From positions 62,001 to 126,000 of the forward strand of contig CANQPU010000003.1 in NCBI GenBank assembly GCA_947625815.1: a DNA stretch of 64,000 nt, written 5' to 3'. Shown here one piece after another: positions 15,165 through 22,537 of this stretch. Source of the DNA: an uncultured Oscillospiraceae bacterium. Its GTDB lineage: Bacteria > Bacillota > Clostridia > Oscillospirales > Oscillospiraceae. A program made the position numbers and the translations under genes. Position 1 is the stretch's first letter. Each line of letters starts with the position of its first letter. The notes below the pieces were generated by a model. It was not told the DNA's origin and did no database searches. It saw nothing but the letters and a program-made list of their open reading frames with translations.

Positions 15165-15223
15165 ATCTCCCGTTCCTTTTCCCGTCCCGTCTCAAACAAA
15201 AAGGGCTCCCGAGGGTGCTCTTT

Positions 15224-16330
15224 TTATTCAAGGTTGGCATAAATGATCTCCGCGCCGTTGGGCTGGCCGTACAGCTCCAGCGCGCGCTGCATCCGGTCAA
15301 GCCCGTCGCCGGAGGATAGGAGCCGGACGCATTTCCGGGCCAGTCCGCGGACGGAGGGGTCGGTCACGGCCGCCCCCATATCCGTAAAAAAGTCCATGTT
15401 GTATTTCTCACAGCCCGACACGGCGTCAACAAACGCCATGGGCAGGTTTTTCGCCGCCGCCTCCGTGACGCTGATCCCGCCGGGCTTCGTCAGATAAAGG
15501 TCGGCCGCGTCCATATACGCGCAGACGTCCTCCGTGTAGCCCACGATGTGGATCCGCCCGTTCCCCCTGTATCTCCGGTCCAGCTTCCTGTACAGGCGCC
15601 GGTTCGTCCCGCAGATCACCGTCACCTCCGTATCGGCCGGAAGCTCCCCGGCCACGTATTGGAGGAGCTTTACGATAGGGCCGCAGCCCATGCTGCCCCC
15701 CATCATCAGAAGGTGCCTGTTCTTCTCGCCGATGCCCAGCGCCCTTTTGGCCTCCTCCTTCTCCCGGCGGTCCCAGAACTCCCGCCGGACCGGTATGCCG
15801 GACACCACCGTCCGGTGCGGGGCGGGGATCCGGGTCATGAAATCGCCGCTCAGGGGCTTGCAGGGGATGAAGTATCCTTGCAGGCCCGTCGATCCCGCGC
15901 CGGGGTAGCAGGTGTAGTCCGTGGCCACGAAGGCCGTCTGTACCGGCAGGGGATACCGCTCCAGCAGCCGCGTCAGGGCAATGGCGGGGAACATATGGGT
16001 GCAGATCACGGTGTCGTATTTCCCGTCGAGGAGGAAGCGGTACATGCGCTTTTCCCCGCTGGTCAGGAGCCCGTACAGAGGCGAGCCCTTCTCCAGAAGG
16101 GCCGGGTGCCGCTCGTTGAGCCGGTAGCCCCACTCAAAGAAGCGGGGGATGTGCTTATACATGAAGCTGTGGCCCCAGGACATGAATCGGGCAAACCCCG
16201 GGGAGATAAAGGTCAGGGAATCACAGACCGCGCAGGCGACGCCCTTTTCCTCGAAATAGTCCCTGACGGCCCCGGCGCAGGAGTTGTGCCCCTGCCCCGT
16301 GCTGCAGCTGAAAATGATCACGTTTTTCAT
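15224..16330 (-). CDS. MGDG-synthase/UgtP-type glycosyltransferase
   Basis: A 368-residue GT-B fold enzyme of the GT28 type that transfers a sugar to diacylglycerol or a related lipid. The N terminus reads VIIFSCSTGQGHNSCAGAVRDYF, the glycine-rich acceptor loop of this family. The C-terminal nucleotide-sugar site is DAADLYLTKPGGISVTEAAAKNLP. It overlaps the upstream CrtO-like gene by 4 nt (ATGA). With an acyltransferase-like protein and a PAP2 phosphatase in the same operon, a glycolipid-building role is likely. Confidence 0.87.
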   Translation of the reverse strand: MKNVIIFSCSTGQGHNSCAGAVRDYFEEKGVACAVCDSLTFISPGFARFMSWGHSFMYKHIPRFFEWGYRLNERHPALLEKGSPLYGLLTSGEKRMYRFLLDGKYDTVICTHMFPAIALTRLLERYPLPVQTAFVATDYTCYPGAGSTGLQGYFIPCKPLSGDFMTRIPAPHRTVVSGIPVRREFWDRREKEEAKRALGIGEKNRHLLMMGGSMGCGPIVKLLQYVAGELPADTEVTVICGTNRRLYRKLDRRYRGNGRIHIVGYTEDVCAYMDAADLYLTKPGGISVTEAAAKNLPMAFVDAVSGCEKYNMDFFTDMGAAVTDPSVRGLARKCVRLLSSGDGLDRMQRALELYGQPNGAEIIYANLE

Positions 16331-16803
16331 GAATAGTCTCTCTCCCGCACTCTTTGAAGGATGCGCGTCAGCTTCGGACGGTTATATCTCTGGATGATGA
16401 TATCCGGGATGTTGCCAAGGAAATAGAGGACGGAGGCGATCCAGCCCCAGGCACCCTTCCAGAGGAAGACGCACCCGAAGCCCAGGACACACAGCAGGCC
16501 GTGGATCCACTCCGCCACGCAGGTCTCCCGGATCATCAGCTCGATATGGGCGGGGGACGGCTCCTTCGGGAGCTTCTTGGAGGGCATCAGCTTCGGGAGG
16601 ATGACGCTCATGTCGGGCACCTTCTCCTTCCATTTGCGCACCCCCAGCCGGTTGTAGACCGCCCCGTCCCTCTCCCACCGGAACGGGCGGAAGGGGAAGC
16701 GGTCGCCGTGAAACAGGCTCTTGGGGAGCAGCCGCCCCAGGACGAAGCCGAAGATCCCGATCAGCGCCAGATAAAGAAGGCATCTTACCAGATCTTTCAT
16801 CAC
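16327..16803 (-). CDS. CrtO-like glycosyl-carotenoid/glycolipid acyltransferase family protein
   Basis: A 158-residue membrane protein with hydrophobic helices near residues 6-26 and 100-135. The central block FRWERDGAVYNRLGVRKWKEKVPDMS, followed by the MPSKKLP region, matches proteins annotated as glycosyl-4,4'-diaponeurosporenoate acyltransferase (CrtO). No other carotenoid gene is present, so the substrate is more likely a glycolipid made by the coupled glycosyltransferase. It is flanked by ATGA overlaps on both sides, tying it tightly to marR and the glycosyltransferase. Confidence 0.75.
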   Translation of the reverse strand: MMKDLVRCLLYLALIGIFGFVLGRLLPKSLFHGDRFPFRPFRWERDGAVYNRLGVRKWKEKVPDMSVILPKLMPSKKLPKEPSPAHIELMIRETCVAEWIHGLLCVLGFGCVFLWKGAWGWIASVLYFLGNIPDIIIQRYNRPKLTRILQRVRERDYS

Positions 16804-17273
16804 ACGGCCCCTCTCTTCCCGCGCCTGCCCGCATACCCGCGCATTTCCTCCCTCAGGAAATCGATGTATTTCCTGAAGGCCGCGGTACAGGCCGTCCGCT
16901 CCTGCGCGGAAAGCTTTTCAATGGCCCTCTGCTCCACCTCAAAAAGGGGCTTCACGACGCTCTCTCCGTAGTCCCGGCCGGCCCGGGTCAGGTAAATGAC
17001 CTTCCGGTTGCGGGCGCCCGGGACCGTCTCCAGGACGGCAAGGCCCTTCCGGACCATGTTGGAGATGATGGTGTTGACCGTCTGCTTGGACAGCGACCAC
17101 ATGCCGCAGATGTCCTGCTGGGAGTGCTCGCCCTCCACGATGATCAGCGTATACCAGATCCAGAGCTCGTTCTCCGACATCCCCAGGCGGCTGACGGCGT
17201 TCCGGTACAGACCGACCACGTCCTTGATCTGCTGATTGATCACCTCAAGCTGCTTCCTGCTGTCATCCTCCAC
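16800..17273 (-). CDS. MarR-family transcriptional regulator
   Basis: A 157-residue winged-helix repressor. The winged HTH runs from about residue 48 to 100 (SQQDICGMWSLSKQTVNTIISNMVRKGLAV, then the wing GARNRKVIYLTRAG). It starts at GTG 17273 after AAGGAGGG. As first gene of a four-gene envelope operon it probably represses itself and the operon. Two direct repeats, TTTCGGAATAC overlapping the -10 box and TTTCGGATAC just after it (minus strand), are candidate binding sites. Confidence 0.9.
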   Translation of the reverse strand: MEDDSRKQLEVINQQIKDVVGLYRNAVSRLGMSENELWIWYTLIIVEGEHSQQDICGMWSLSKQTVNTIISNMVRKGLAVLETVPGARNRKVIYLTRAGRDYGESVVKPLFEVEQRAIEKLSAQERTACTAAFRKYIDFLREEMRGYAGRRGKRGAV

Positions 17274-17320
17274 GCCGTCTCCCTCCTTGACGTCCCCAGT
17301 ATCCGAAATAGGACTTACAT

Positions 17321-17349
17321 ATTGTATTCCGAAACCGGCTCCTTGTCAA
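17321..17349 (-). promoter_or_regulatory. Promoter of the MarR-glycolipid operon
   Basis: Minus strand TTGACA (17349-17344), 17-bp spacer, TACAAT (17326-17321), with TTTCGGA(A)TAC repeats at and after the -10 box. Confidence 0.82.
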
Positions 17350-17492
17350 TGCTTATGTGGTCCTGTCGAACGGACGGGCAGAATTTTAAGATTTCCCGCG
17401 TAAACATTTTCAGCAGGCGCGGCAAAACGCGGCTGTGGACGCATATTCGGGCGGAAGCTCCCCCTCAGGGCCCGCGCCTGACCCTCTTCGCC

Positions 17493-17520
17493 TTGACATT
17501 GTCCCCGTTTTTGGTATAAT
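17493..17520 (+). promoter_or_regulatory. Promoter of glnS
   Basis: TTGACA (17493-17498), 16-bp spacer, TATAAT (17515-17520), 62 nt before the start codon. Confidence 0.82.
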
Positions 17521-17582
17521 GGATGCCATGCTTGAAGCGGCGGGAGCTCCACTCCCGTCACCCGACTGAAAGGACGATCCAT

Positions 17583-19250
17583 ATGGCTGACATCGAAAGC
17601 AAAAACTTTATCGAGGCCGCGATCCTTGAGGATCTGGCGCCCGGGGGGAGATTTGAGGGCAGGCAGGTCCACACCCGCTTCCCGCCGGAGCCCAACGGCT
17701 ATCTGCATATCGGCCACTGCAAGGCGCTGTGCATCGATTTCGGCACCGCGGAGAGGTTCGGCGGCATCTGCAACCTGCGCATGGACGACACCAACCCCGC
17801 CAAGGAGGACACGGAATATGTGGACGCCATCAAGGAGGACATCCACTGGCTGGGCTTCGACTGGGACGACCGGTTCTTCTACGGCTCGGACTACTTTGAA
17901 AAAACCTACGAGCTGGCGGTGGGCCTCATCAAAAAGGGCCTGGCCTACGTGTGCGAGCTGACGCCCGACCAGTTCCGGGAGTACCGGGGCGACACGGCCA
18001 CCCCCGCCCGCTCCCCCTGGCGCGACAGGCCCGTGGAGGAGAGCCTGGACCTCTTTGAGCGCATGAAAAACGGGGAGTTCCCCGAGGGAAAATACACCCT
18101 CCGCGCCAAGATCGACCTGGCCTCCGGGAATTTCAACATGCGCGACCCGGTCCTGTACCGCATCCGCTATATCGAGCACCACCGCCAGGGCACAAGGTGG
18201 TGCATCTTCCCCATGTATGACTTCGCCCACCCCATCCAGGACGCGCTGGAGGGCATCACCCACTCTCTGTGCTCCCTGGAGTACGAGGATCACCGGCCCC
18301 TCTACGACTGGGTCATCAACAACACCGACGTACCCTCAAAGCCCCGGCAGATCGAGTTCGCGCGCCTGGGCATTACGAACACCGTCATGTCCAAGCGCAA
18401 GCTCCGCCGCTTGGTGGAGGAGGGCCTCGTCTCCGGCTGGGACGACCCGCGGATGCCCACCCTGTGCGGGCTTCGCCGGCGGGGCTACACCCCGGCGTCC
18501 ATCCGGGCCTTCACCGACAGGATCGGCGTGGCCAAGGTCTCCTCTACCGTGGATTACAGCCTGCTGGAGGCGTGCCTCCGGGACGACCTCAACGCCCACG
18601 CGCCGCGCCGTATGACCGTCCTGCACCCGGTAAAGCTGATCATCGACAACTACCCCGCGGGCGCCGGCGAGACGGTGGAGGTGGAGAACAATCCCTCCGA
18701 CCCGGAGGCCGGCACCCGGCCGGTCAGCTTCTCCCGGGAGCTCTGGGTGGAGGCGGACGACTTCATGGAGGTCCCCGCCCCCAAATATAAGCGCCTGACG
18801 CCGAACGGCCCCGAGTGCCGCCTGAAGGGCGCGTATCTGGTGGCCTGCACCGGATGCGAGAAGGACGAGAGCGGCCGGGTGACCGCCATCCACTGCACCT
18901 ATGACCCGGAGTCCAGGGGCGGCGACCCCGCCGACGGCCGGAAGGTCAAGGGCGCCACCCTCCACTGGGTGGACGCCGAAAATTGCGTGGACGCGGAGGT
19001 CCGGCTCTACTCCAACCTGTTCACGGACCCGGACCCGGACGCCTACGGCGACGCCTTTGTGGAGCACATCAACCCCGACTCCCTTGAGATCGTCACCGGC
19101 TGCAAGGCCGAGCGCGCCCTGGCGGAGGCCAGGCCCAACGACAGCTTCCAGTTCCTGCGCCTGGGCTACTTCTCCGCGGACAGGGACTCCACCTCCGAAA
19201 GGCTGGTCTTCAACCGCTCCGTGGCCCTGAAGGACGGATTCAAAAAGTAA
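17583..19250 (+). CDS. glnS: Glutaminyl-tRNA synthetase
   Basis: Class I synthetase charging tRNA-Gln with glutamine. The 555-residue product has the HIGH motif at residues 42-45 (YLHIGHCKAL), the GlnRS/GluRS signature LRMDDTNP, and a KMSKS variant VMSKR at 268-272. It ends in the anticodon-binding beta-barrel domain. FAHPIQDALEGITHSLCSLEYEDHRPLYDW is characteristic of GlnRS rather than bacterial GluRS. ATG 17583 is chosen after AAAGGA; the upstream frame to 17523 is leader. Many Firmicutes lack GlnRS and use GatCAB, but many Clostridia have it. Confidence 0.95.
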   Translation: MADIESKNFIEAAILEDLAPGGRFEGRQVHTRFPPEPNGYLHIGHCKALCIDFGTAERFGGICNLRMDDTNPAKEDTEYVDAIKEDIHWLGFDWDDRFFYGSDYFEKTYELAVGLIKKGLAYVCELTPDQFREYRGDTATPARSPWRDRPVEESLDLFERMKNGEFPEGKYTLRAKIDLASGNFNMRDPVLYRIRYIEHHRQGTRWCIFPMYDFAHPIQDALEGITHSLCSLEYEDHRPLYDWVINNTDVPSKPRQIEFARLGITNTVMSKRKLRRLVEEGLVSGWDDPRMPTLCGLRRRGYTPASIRAFTDRIGVAKVSSTVDYSLLEACLRDDLNAHAPRRMTVLHPVKLIIDNYPAGAGETVEVENNPSDPEAGTRPVSFSRELWVEADDFMEVPAPKYKRLTPNGPECRLKGAYLVACTGCEKDESGRVTAIHCTYDPESRGGDPADGRKVKGATLHWVDAENCVDAEVRLYSNLFTDPDPDAYGDAFVEHINPDSLEIVTGCKAERALAEARPNDSFQFLRLGYFSADRDSTSERLVFNRSVALKDGFKK

Positions 19251-19293
19251 CTTCCCCCGGCCGCCCTCCCGGCGGCCGCGGCGGTATAGGGAG

Positions 19294-19650
19294 GTGACGG
19301 AGACGGACAGCATCCCCCGGAAAAAAGCCCCCGCCGGCGCGGATCTGGCCGTGGGGGTCACCGACGATCTGAACGCTCCCTGGCTTTCGCCGGGGGACAC
19401 CATGTTCCTCGCCCGCGGGGGGTCCATCGCCCCCGGCGAGCTGGGCGTGTTTATAGTGGGCGGGCAGACGGTCTGCCGGCAATACGTGGAGGACAGCGAG
19501 GGGAACGTGTATCTCTTCGCCGCCAACCGCGCCCGCCGCAGCGCCGACATCCGCCTCCCCGCCGGGTCCGCCCGGACCGCCCAGCTCCTGGCCCGCGTCC
19601 TCCTCCCCTTCCGGGTGCCGCTCCCCGGCCCGGAGCCGCCGCGAGGCTGA
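19294..19650 (+). CDS. S24/LexA-like domain remnant without catalytic serine
   Basis: A 118-residue protein resembling only the C-terminal S24 peptidase-like domain of LexA/CI proteins: NAPWLSPGDTMFLARGGSIAPGELGVFIVGGQTVCRQY, then a strand-rich tail. In active members the first segment reads GDSMEP; here it is DDLNAP, with no serine. The lysine expected near the QTVCRQY strand is also absent, so autocleavage is unlikely. There is no HTH. The start is uncertain: GTG 19294 directly follows GGGAGG, too close for a normal site. It lies 43 nt after glnS and may be co-transcribed. Confidence 0.55.
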   Translation: MTETDSIPRKKAPAGADLAVGVTDDLNAPWLSPGDTMFLARGGSIAPGELGVFIVGGQTVCRQYVEDSEGNVYLFAANRARRSADIRLPAGSARTAQLLARVLLPFRVPLPGPEPPRG

Positions 19651-19651
19651 A

Positions 19652-19924
19652 AGAAATGCCCCATCCGAAAGGATGGGGCATTTTTCAGCTTGTCAAAAAA
19701 CAAATTTTATATTTTTTGCAGGGACATGTGCCTTGCAAAAAATCCATTTTGTTTTGCAAGTGTACGCCCATTTGGGGCGTGCGCGCGGCAAAACAGCAGG
19801 GGAAACGGGCTAATATTCTAATTTTGGCCTGTTTCCCCGCACGTTTTCCCTTGTCGGGAAAAGGCCGAATGGCCTTTTTCGACAGTCTCAGAAATGCCCC
19901 ATCCGAAAAGGATGGGGCATTTTT
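19652..19924 (-). repeat. Dispersed structured element, copy B, with flanking terminator duplication
   Basis: The core (19686-19889) is flanked by two copies of the rpsR-side terminator hairpin (19652-19685 and 19890-19924) that differ by one inserted A. Read on the minus strand it has H1 (19885-19851), a fully different but still paired H2 (GGGGAAAC with GTTTCCCC), H3 with arms GTTTTGC and GCAAAAC where copies A and C have GTCGCCC and GGGCGAC, and H4 with arms ATTTTTTGCA and TGCAAAAAAT. CGCGCGC, ACACTT and CACATGTC are kept. It is in sense orientation after rpsR. Confidence 0.85.
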
Positions 19925-19934
19925 GAATGTCAAA

Positions 19935-20189
19935 TCAGTCCGTCACATAGGGCAGGAGGGCGATCTGCCTGGCCTGCTTGATGGCGGTAGTGAGCTGGCG
20001 CTGGTGCATGGCGCAGGTGCCGGTGGCGCGGCGGGGAAGGATCTTGCTGCGCTCGGAGAGATACCGGCGGAGCTTGGCGGTATCCTTGTAGTCGATGTGC
20101 TGGCACTTGTCCACGCAGAACTGGCAGACCTTGCGGCGCTTGCGGACCTGCGCGGGACGGGCCGGACGGGCTTCTCTCTCGTTCGTCAT
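19935..20189 (-). CDS. rpsR: 30S ribosomal protein S18
   Basis: An 84-residue S18 with the family signature [63 protein letters not shown] shortened here to its landmarks: the two CxxC-like Cys pairs (CQFC at the N-terminal side), the IDYKD segment and the GTCAMHQR motif. It is the last gene of the rpsF-ssb-rpsR operon, 56 nt after ssb. It binds S6 in the 30S platform. Confidence 0.96.
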   Translation of the reverse strand: MTNEREARPARPAQVRKRRKVCQFCVDKCQHIDYKDTAKLRRYLSERSKILPRRATGTCAMHQRQLTTAIKQARQIALLPYVTD

Positions 20190-20245
20190 TGACGTTGACC
20201 TCCTTTTTTAAGGTTTATCAAAAGGGAAAAAATCGGTTTTCGGAC

Positions 20246-20743
20246 TCAGAACGGCAGATCGCCGTCGTCGTCGGTGAGGTCGGCGAAGTCGGAGTCGGGC
20301 GCGGAATAGCTGCTCCCGCCGTAACTTCCGCCGCCGTTTCCGCCGTAGGAGCCGCCGGAGGGTTCGGAATAGGCGCTCCGGTTATTGTTGCCGTAGCTGC
20401 CCTGCTGGCTGTCGCCGTCGCGCCTGGAGTCGCCGAAATACACGTTGTCGGCCACCACCTCGGCGTTGGTGCGCTTGTTGCCCTCCTTGTCGGTCCAGTC
20501 GCGCATCTGAAGGCGGCCGGACACCACGGCCATACGGCCCTTGGCGAAATACTTGGATACGAACTCGGCCGTGCTGCGCCAAGCGACCACGTCGATAAAA
20601 TCGGCCTGGCGCTCGCCGCCGTCGCGGGAGACGAAATCCCGGTCCACCGCCAGGCGGAAGGACGCCACGGGCGTCCCGGACTGGGTCCGTCTGAGCTCGG
20701 GGTCGCGGGTGAGGCGGCCCATCAGAACGATGTGATTGAGCAT
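20246..20743 (-). CDS. ssb: Single-stranded DNA-binding protein
   Basis: A 165-residue SSB. The OB fold covers residues 1-105, starting MLNHIVLMGRLTRDPELRRTQSG, with FRLAVDR and FIDVVAW. A disordered Gly/Ser/Tyr/Asn-rich tail follows and ends in the conserved acidic tip DDDGDLPF that recruits partner proteins. It lies between rpsF and rpsR, the standard Firmicutes arrangement, and is co-transcribed with them. Confidence 0.96.
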   Translation of the reverse strand: MLNHIVLMGRLTRDPELRRTQSGTPVASFRLAVDRDFVSRDGGERQADFIDVVAWRSTAEFVSKYFAKGRMAVVSGRLQMRDWTDKEGNKRTNAEVVADNVYFGDSRRDGDSQQGSYGNNNRSAYSEPSGGSYGGNGGGSYGGSSYSAPDSDFADLTDDDGDLPF

Positions 20744-20755
20744 TTCACGTCCTCC

Positions 20756-21052
20756 TTATTCCGGCCGAACGGTGACAAGGGAACGCATGACGCCCTCGGT
20801 GATACCGAGAACGCGGTAGAGCTCCGCGGGGAACTCGGGGGCGGATTCGAACTTCACCAGCACATAGTAGCCCTCGGGCTTGTCGTTGATGAGGTAGGCC
20901 AGCTTCCGCTTGCCCCACTCCTCAACTTCGCCCAGGGTGCCGTTGGCTTCGATGAGGTTCTTGAACTTCTCCACGATGGCGGCGGTGTCCTCCTCGCTGA
21001 GGTCCGGGTCGATGATGTACAGAAGCTCATACTTTTCCGCAGTTTTTGCCAT
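20756..21052 (-). CDS. rpsF: 30S ribosomal protein S6
   Basis: A 98-residue S6. It reads [31 protein letters not shown] and then [23 protein letters not shown], the family hallmark, with the C-terminal [15 protein letters not shown]. It is first gene of the operon with ssb and rpsR, 12 nt before ssb. ATG 21052 follows AAAGGAGG. A CCG-loop hairpin in its leader probably gives S6:S18 autoregulation. Confidence 0.96.
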   Translation of the reverse strand: MAKTAEKYELLYIIDPDLSEEDTAAIVEKFKNLIEANGTLGEVEEWGKRKLAYLINDKPEGYYVLVKFESAPEFPAELYRVLGITEGVMRSLVTVRPE

Positions 21053-21073
21053 GATTTAGCACCTCCTTTTGGA

Positions 21074-21104
21074 CTTATGGCCTTCGCGGCAAATCGAAGG
21101 CAAG
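21074..21104 (-). promoter_or_regulatory. Candidate S6:S18-binding leader hairpin
   Basis: Minus strand: CTTG, then CCTTCG and CGAAGG forming the stem, with loop ATTTGCCG that presents CCG, and an outer CTT/AAG pairing. The known S6:S18 leader motif exposes CCG in such a loop, mimicking 16S rRNA. It lies in the rpsF 5' leader. The match is by eye. Confidence 0.65.
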
Positions 21105-21134
21105 GTTGCCGCGCCTTTGGCGTCGAGCCTTTAA

Positions 21135-21162
21135 ATTATACATTATCTGCGCCGCTTGTCAA
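21135..21162 (-). promoter_or_regulatory. Promoter of the rpsF-ssb-rpsR operon
   Basis: Minus strand TTGACA (21162-21157), 16-bp spacer, TATAAT (21140-21135). Confidence 0.85.
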
Positions 21163-21182
21163 GGGAAAAATTCAAAAAACCC

Positions 21183-21211
21183 TTGCGCGTCGCCCCTTTT
21201 AGACGTAAAAT
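21183..21211 (+). promoter_or_regulatory. Possible promoter of queH
   Basis: TTGCGC (21183-21188), 17-bp spacer, TAAAAT (21206-21211). It is divergent from the rpsF promoter. Confidence 0.55.
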
Positions 21212-21237
21212 AAGGAAAAACAGCGGGGAGGCGGACT

Positions 21238-21834
21238 ATGGAGCGGGACTTCAACCGGGAAATGGAGGCTCTCATCGCGGGCCTGGGCGGCAGGCGCCCC
21301 AGACTTCTGCTGCACGTCTGCTGCGCGCCCTGCGCCAGCGCCGTTCTGGAGCGGGTCTATCCCCACTTCGATGTGACCCTCTTTTACTTCAACCCCAATA
21401 TCCACCCCCGGGAGGAGTACGACCGGCGGGCCGGGGAGCTGCCAAAGCTCCTGCGCCAGGCCCACATGGACGACGTCCCCCTCCGGTGCGCCGACTACGA
21501 CCCGGAGCGCTTTTTCGCCGCCGCCGCGGGGCTGGAGGGGGAGCCAGAGGGCGGGGCGCGGTGCGGGAGGTGCTTTGAGCTGCGCCTGGGGGAGACGGCA
21601 AGGCTGGCCGCCCGGGAGGGGTTTGACTATTTCTGCACCACCCTGACCGTCAGCCCCCACAAAAACGCCCGTCTCCTGAACGAGATCGGCGAGAGGCTGG
21701 CCGCGGAGCACGGCGTCCCCTGGCTCCCGTCGGATTTCAAGAAAAGGGACGGCTACCTCCGCTCCATCCGGCTCTGCCAGCAGTACGGCATCTACCGTCA
21801 GAGCTACTGCGGGTGCACGTTCTCGCGGGGCTGA
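21238..21834 (+). CDS. queH: Epoxyqueuosine reductase QueH
   Basis: Last step of queuosine synthesis: reduction of epoxyqueuosine to queuosine in tRNA, by the non-cobalamin QueH (DUF208) enzyme. The 198-residue product has the N-terminal cysteine pair in LLHVCCAPCAS, a central RCGRCFELRL motif, the TTLTVSPHKN segment, the LPSDFKKRDGYLRSI block and the C-terminal QSYCGCTFS cysteines. These ligate an iron-sulfur and iron centre in the family. ATG 21238 follows GGGGAGG. It is 140 nt before queT, giving a queuosine module. Confidence 0.92.
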   Translation: MERDFNREMEALIAGLGGRRPRLLLHVCCAPCASAVLERVYPHFDVTLFYFNPNIHPREEYDRRAGELPKLLRQAHMDDVPLRCADYDPERFFAAAAGLEGEPEGGARCGRCFELRLGETARLAAREGFDYFCTTLTVSPHKNARLLNEIGERLAAEHGVPWLPSDFKKRDGYLRSIRLCQQYGIYRQSYCGCTFSRG

Positions 21835-21866
21835 TCGCCGATCCGCATCAATTCCTCATCTTCCTC

Positions 21867-21895
21867 TTGCAGGTTTTGTCATACTGTGTTAAGAT
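21867..21895 (+). promoter_or_regulatory. Promoter of the queT leader
   Basis: TTGCAG (21867-21872), 17-bp spacer, TAAGAT (21890-21895), a few bases before the riboswitch-like fold. Confidence 0.55.
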
Positions 21896-21896
21896 A

Positions 21897-21966
21897 CCTC
21901 CGACAGGTTTCCACACCCTGTCCAGTCGCGTCCCGCGGCGCGGCTTCTAAAAACAAAAAATGGAGG
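21897..21966 (+). promoter_or_regulatory. Candidate preQ1-I-like riboswitch
   Basis: GACAGG (21902-21907) pairs with CCCTGTC (21916-21922) around TTTCCACA, matching the preQ1-I core GG-UU...ACACCC. The A-rich strand TAAAAACAAAAAATGG comes directly before GGAGG, so pseudoknot pairing would hide the ribosome site. Unlike the minimal class, a GC-rich hairpin (about 21923-21945) is inserted between the stem and the A-rich strand. It stands before queT, a typical target. The class is assigned by eye. Confidence 0.65.
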
Positions 21967-21976
21967 CAGCTTGACT

Positions 21977-22507
21977 ATGACAACACAAAACCGATTTCCC
22001 GTCCGCCGGCTGGCGCTCGCCGCCGCCGCGGCGGCCATGTACACCGCCCTGAGCTACGTGGCCTACACCCTGAACCTGGCCTTCGCGCCGGTCCAGTTCC
22101 GGCTCTCGGAGGCGCTGACCCTGCTCCCCTTCCTCTTTCCGGAGACGGCCTGGGGGCTCTTCGTGGGGTGTATCCTCACCAATCTGCTGAGCCAGTACGG
22201 GGTGGTGGATATCGTTTTCGGGTCCCTGGCCACGCTTCTGGCCGGCCTGTGGACCGCCAGATGTAAAAGCCGCTGGACAGCGGCCATCCCGCCGGTGGTA
22301 TGCAACGCCCTGATCGTCGGCGCCGTCATCTCCTACGCCGAGGCGGGGCTGGGCCGGTCCTTCTGGGCGGCCTGGGGGATCAACATCCTCTCCGTCGGCG
22401 GCTCCGAGGCGGTGCTTTGCTTCCTGCCCGGGGTCCTCCTGGTGAGCGCCCTTCAAAAAAGCGGCGCGGCCCGGAGGCTGGGCGCCCGGACATTGAAAAC
22501 AGCCTGA
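21977..22507 (+). CDS. queT: Queuosine precursor transporter QueT
   Basis: Substrate-binding membrane component of an ECF transporter that imports queuosine precursors. The 176-residue protein has about five or six helices and the QueT signature NLAFAPVQFRLSEALTLLPFL followed by a GCILTNLLSQYGVVDIVFGSLATLLAG segment. ATG 21977 is 10 nt after GGAGG; a TTG at 21971 is the alternative. The preQ1-like leader upstream and the neighbouring queH support the assignment. The energising ECF module is not in this window. Confidence 0.9.
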   Translation: MTTQNRFPVRRLALAAAAAAMYTALSYVAYTLNLAFAPVQFRLSEALTLLPFLFPETAWGLFVGCILTNLLSQYGVVDIVFGSLATLLAGLWTARCKSRWTAAIPPVVCNALIVGAVISYAEAGLGRSFWAAWGINILSVGGSEAVLCFLPGVLLVSALQKSGAARRLGARTLKTA

Positions 22508-22537
22508 AAACAGCTTCTCTTCATGGAGGTGGGTCAG

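Noticed and set aside
19294-19650. Call as LexA repressor.
   Set aside because: It has no DNA-binding domain and lacks the catalytic serine and lysine.
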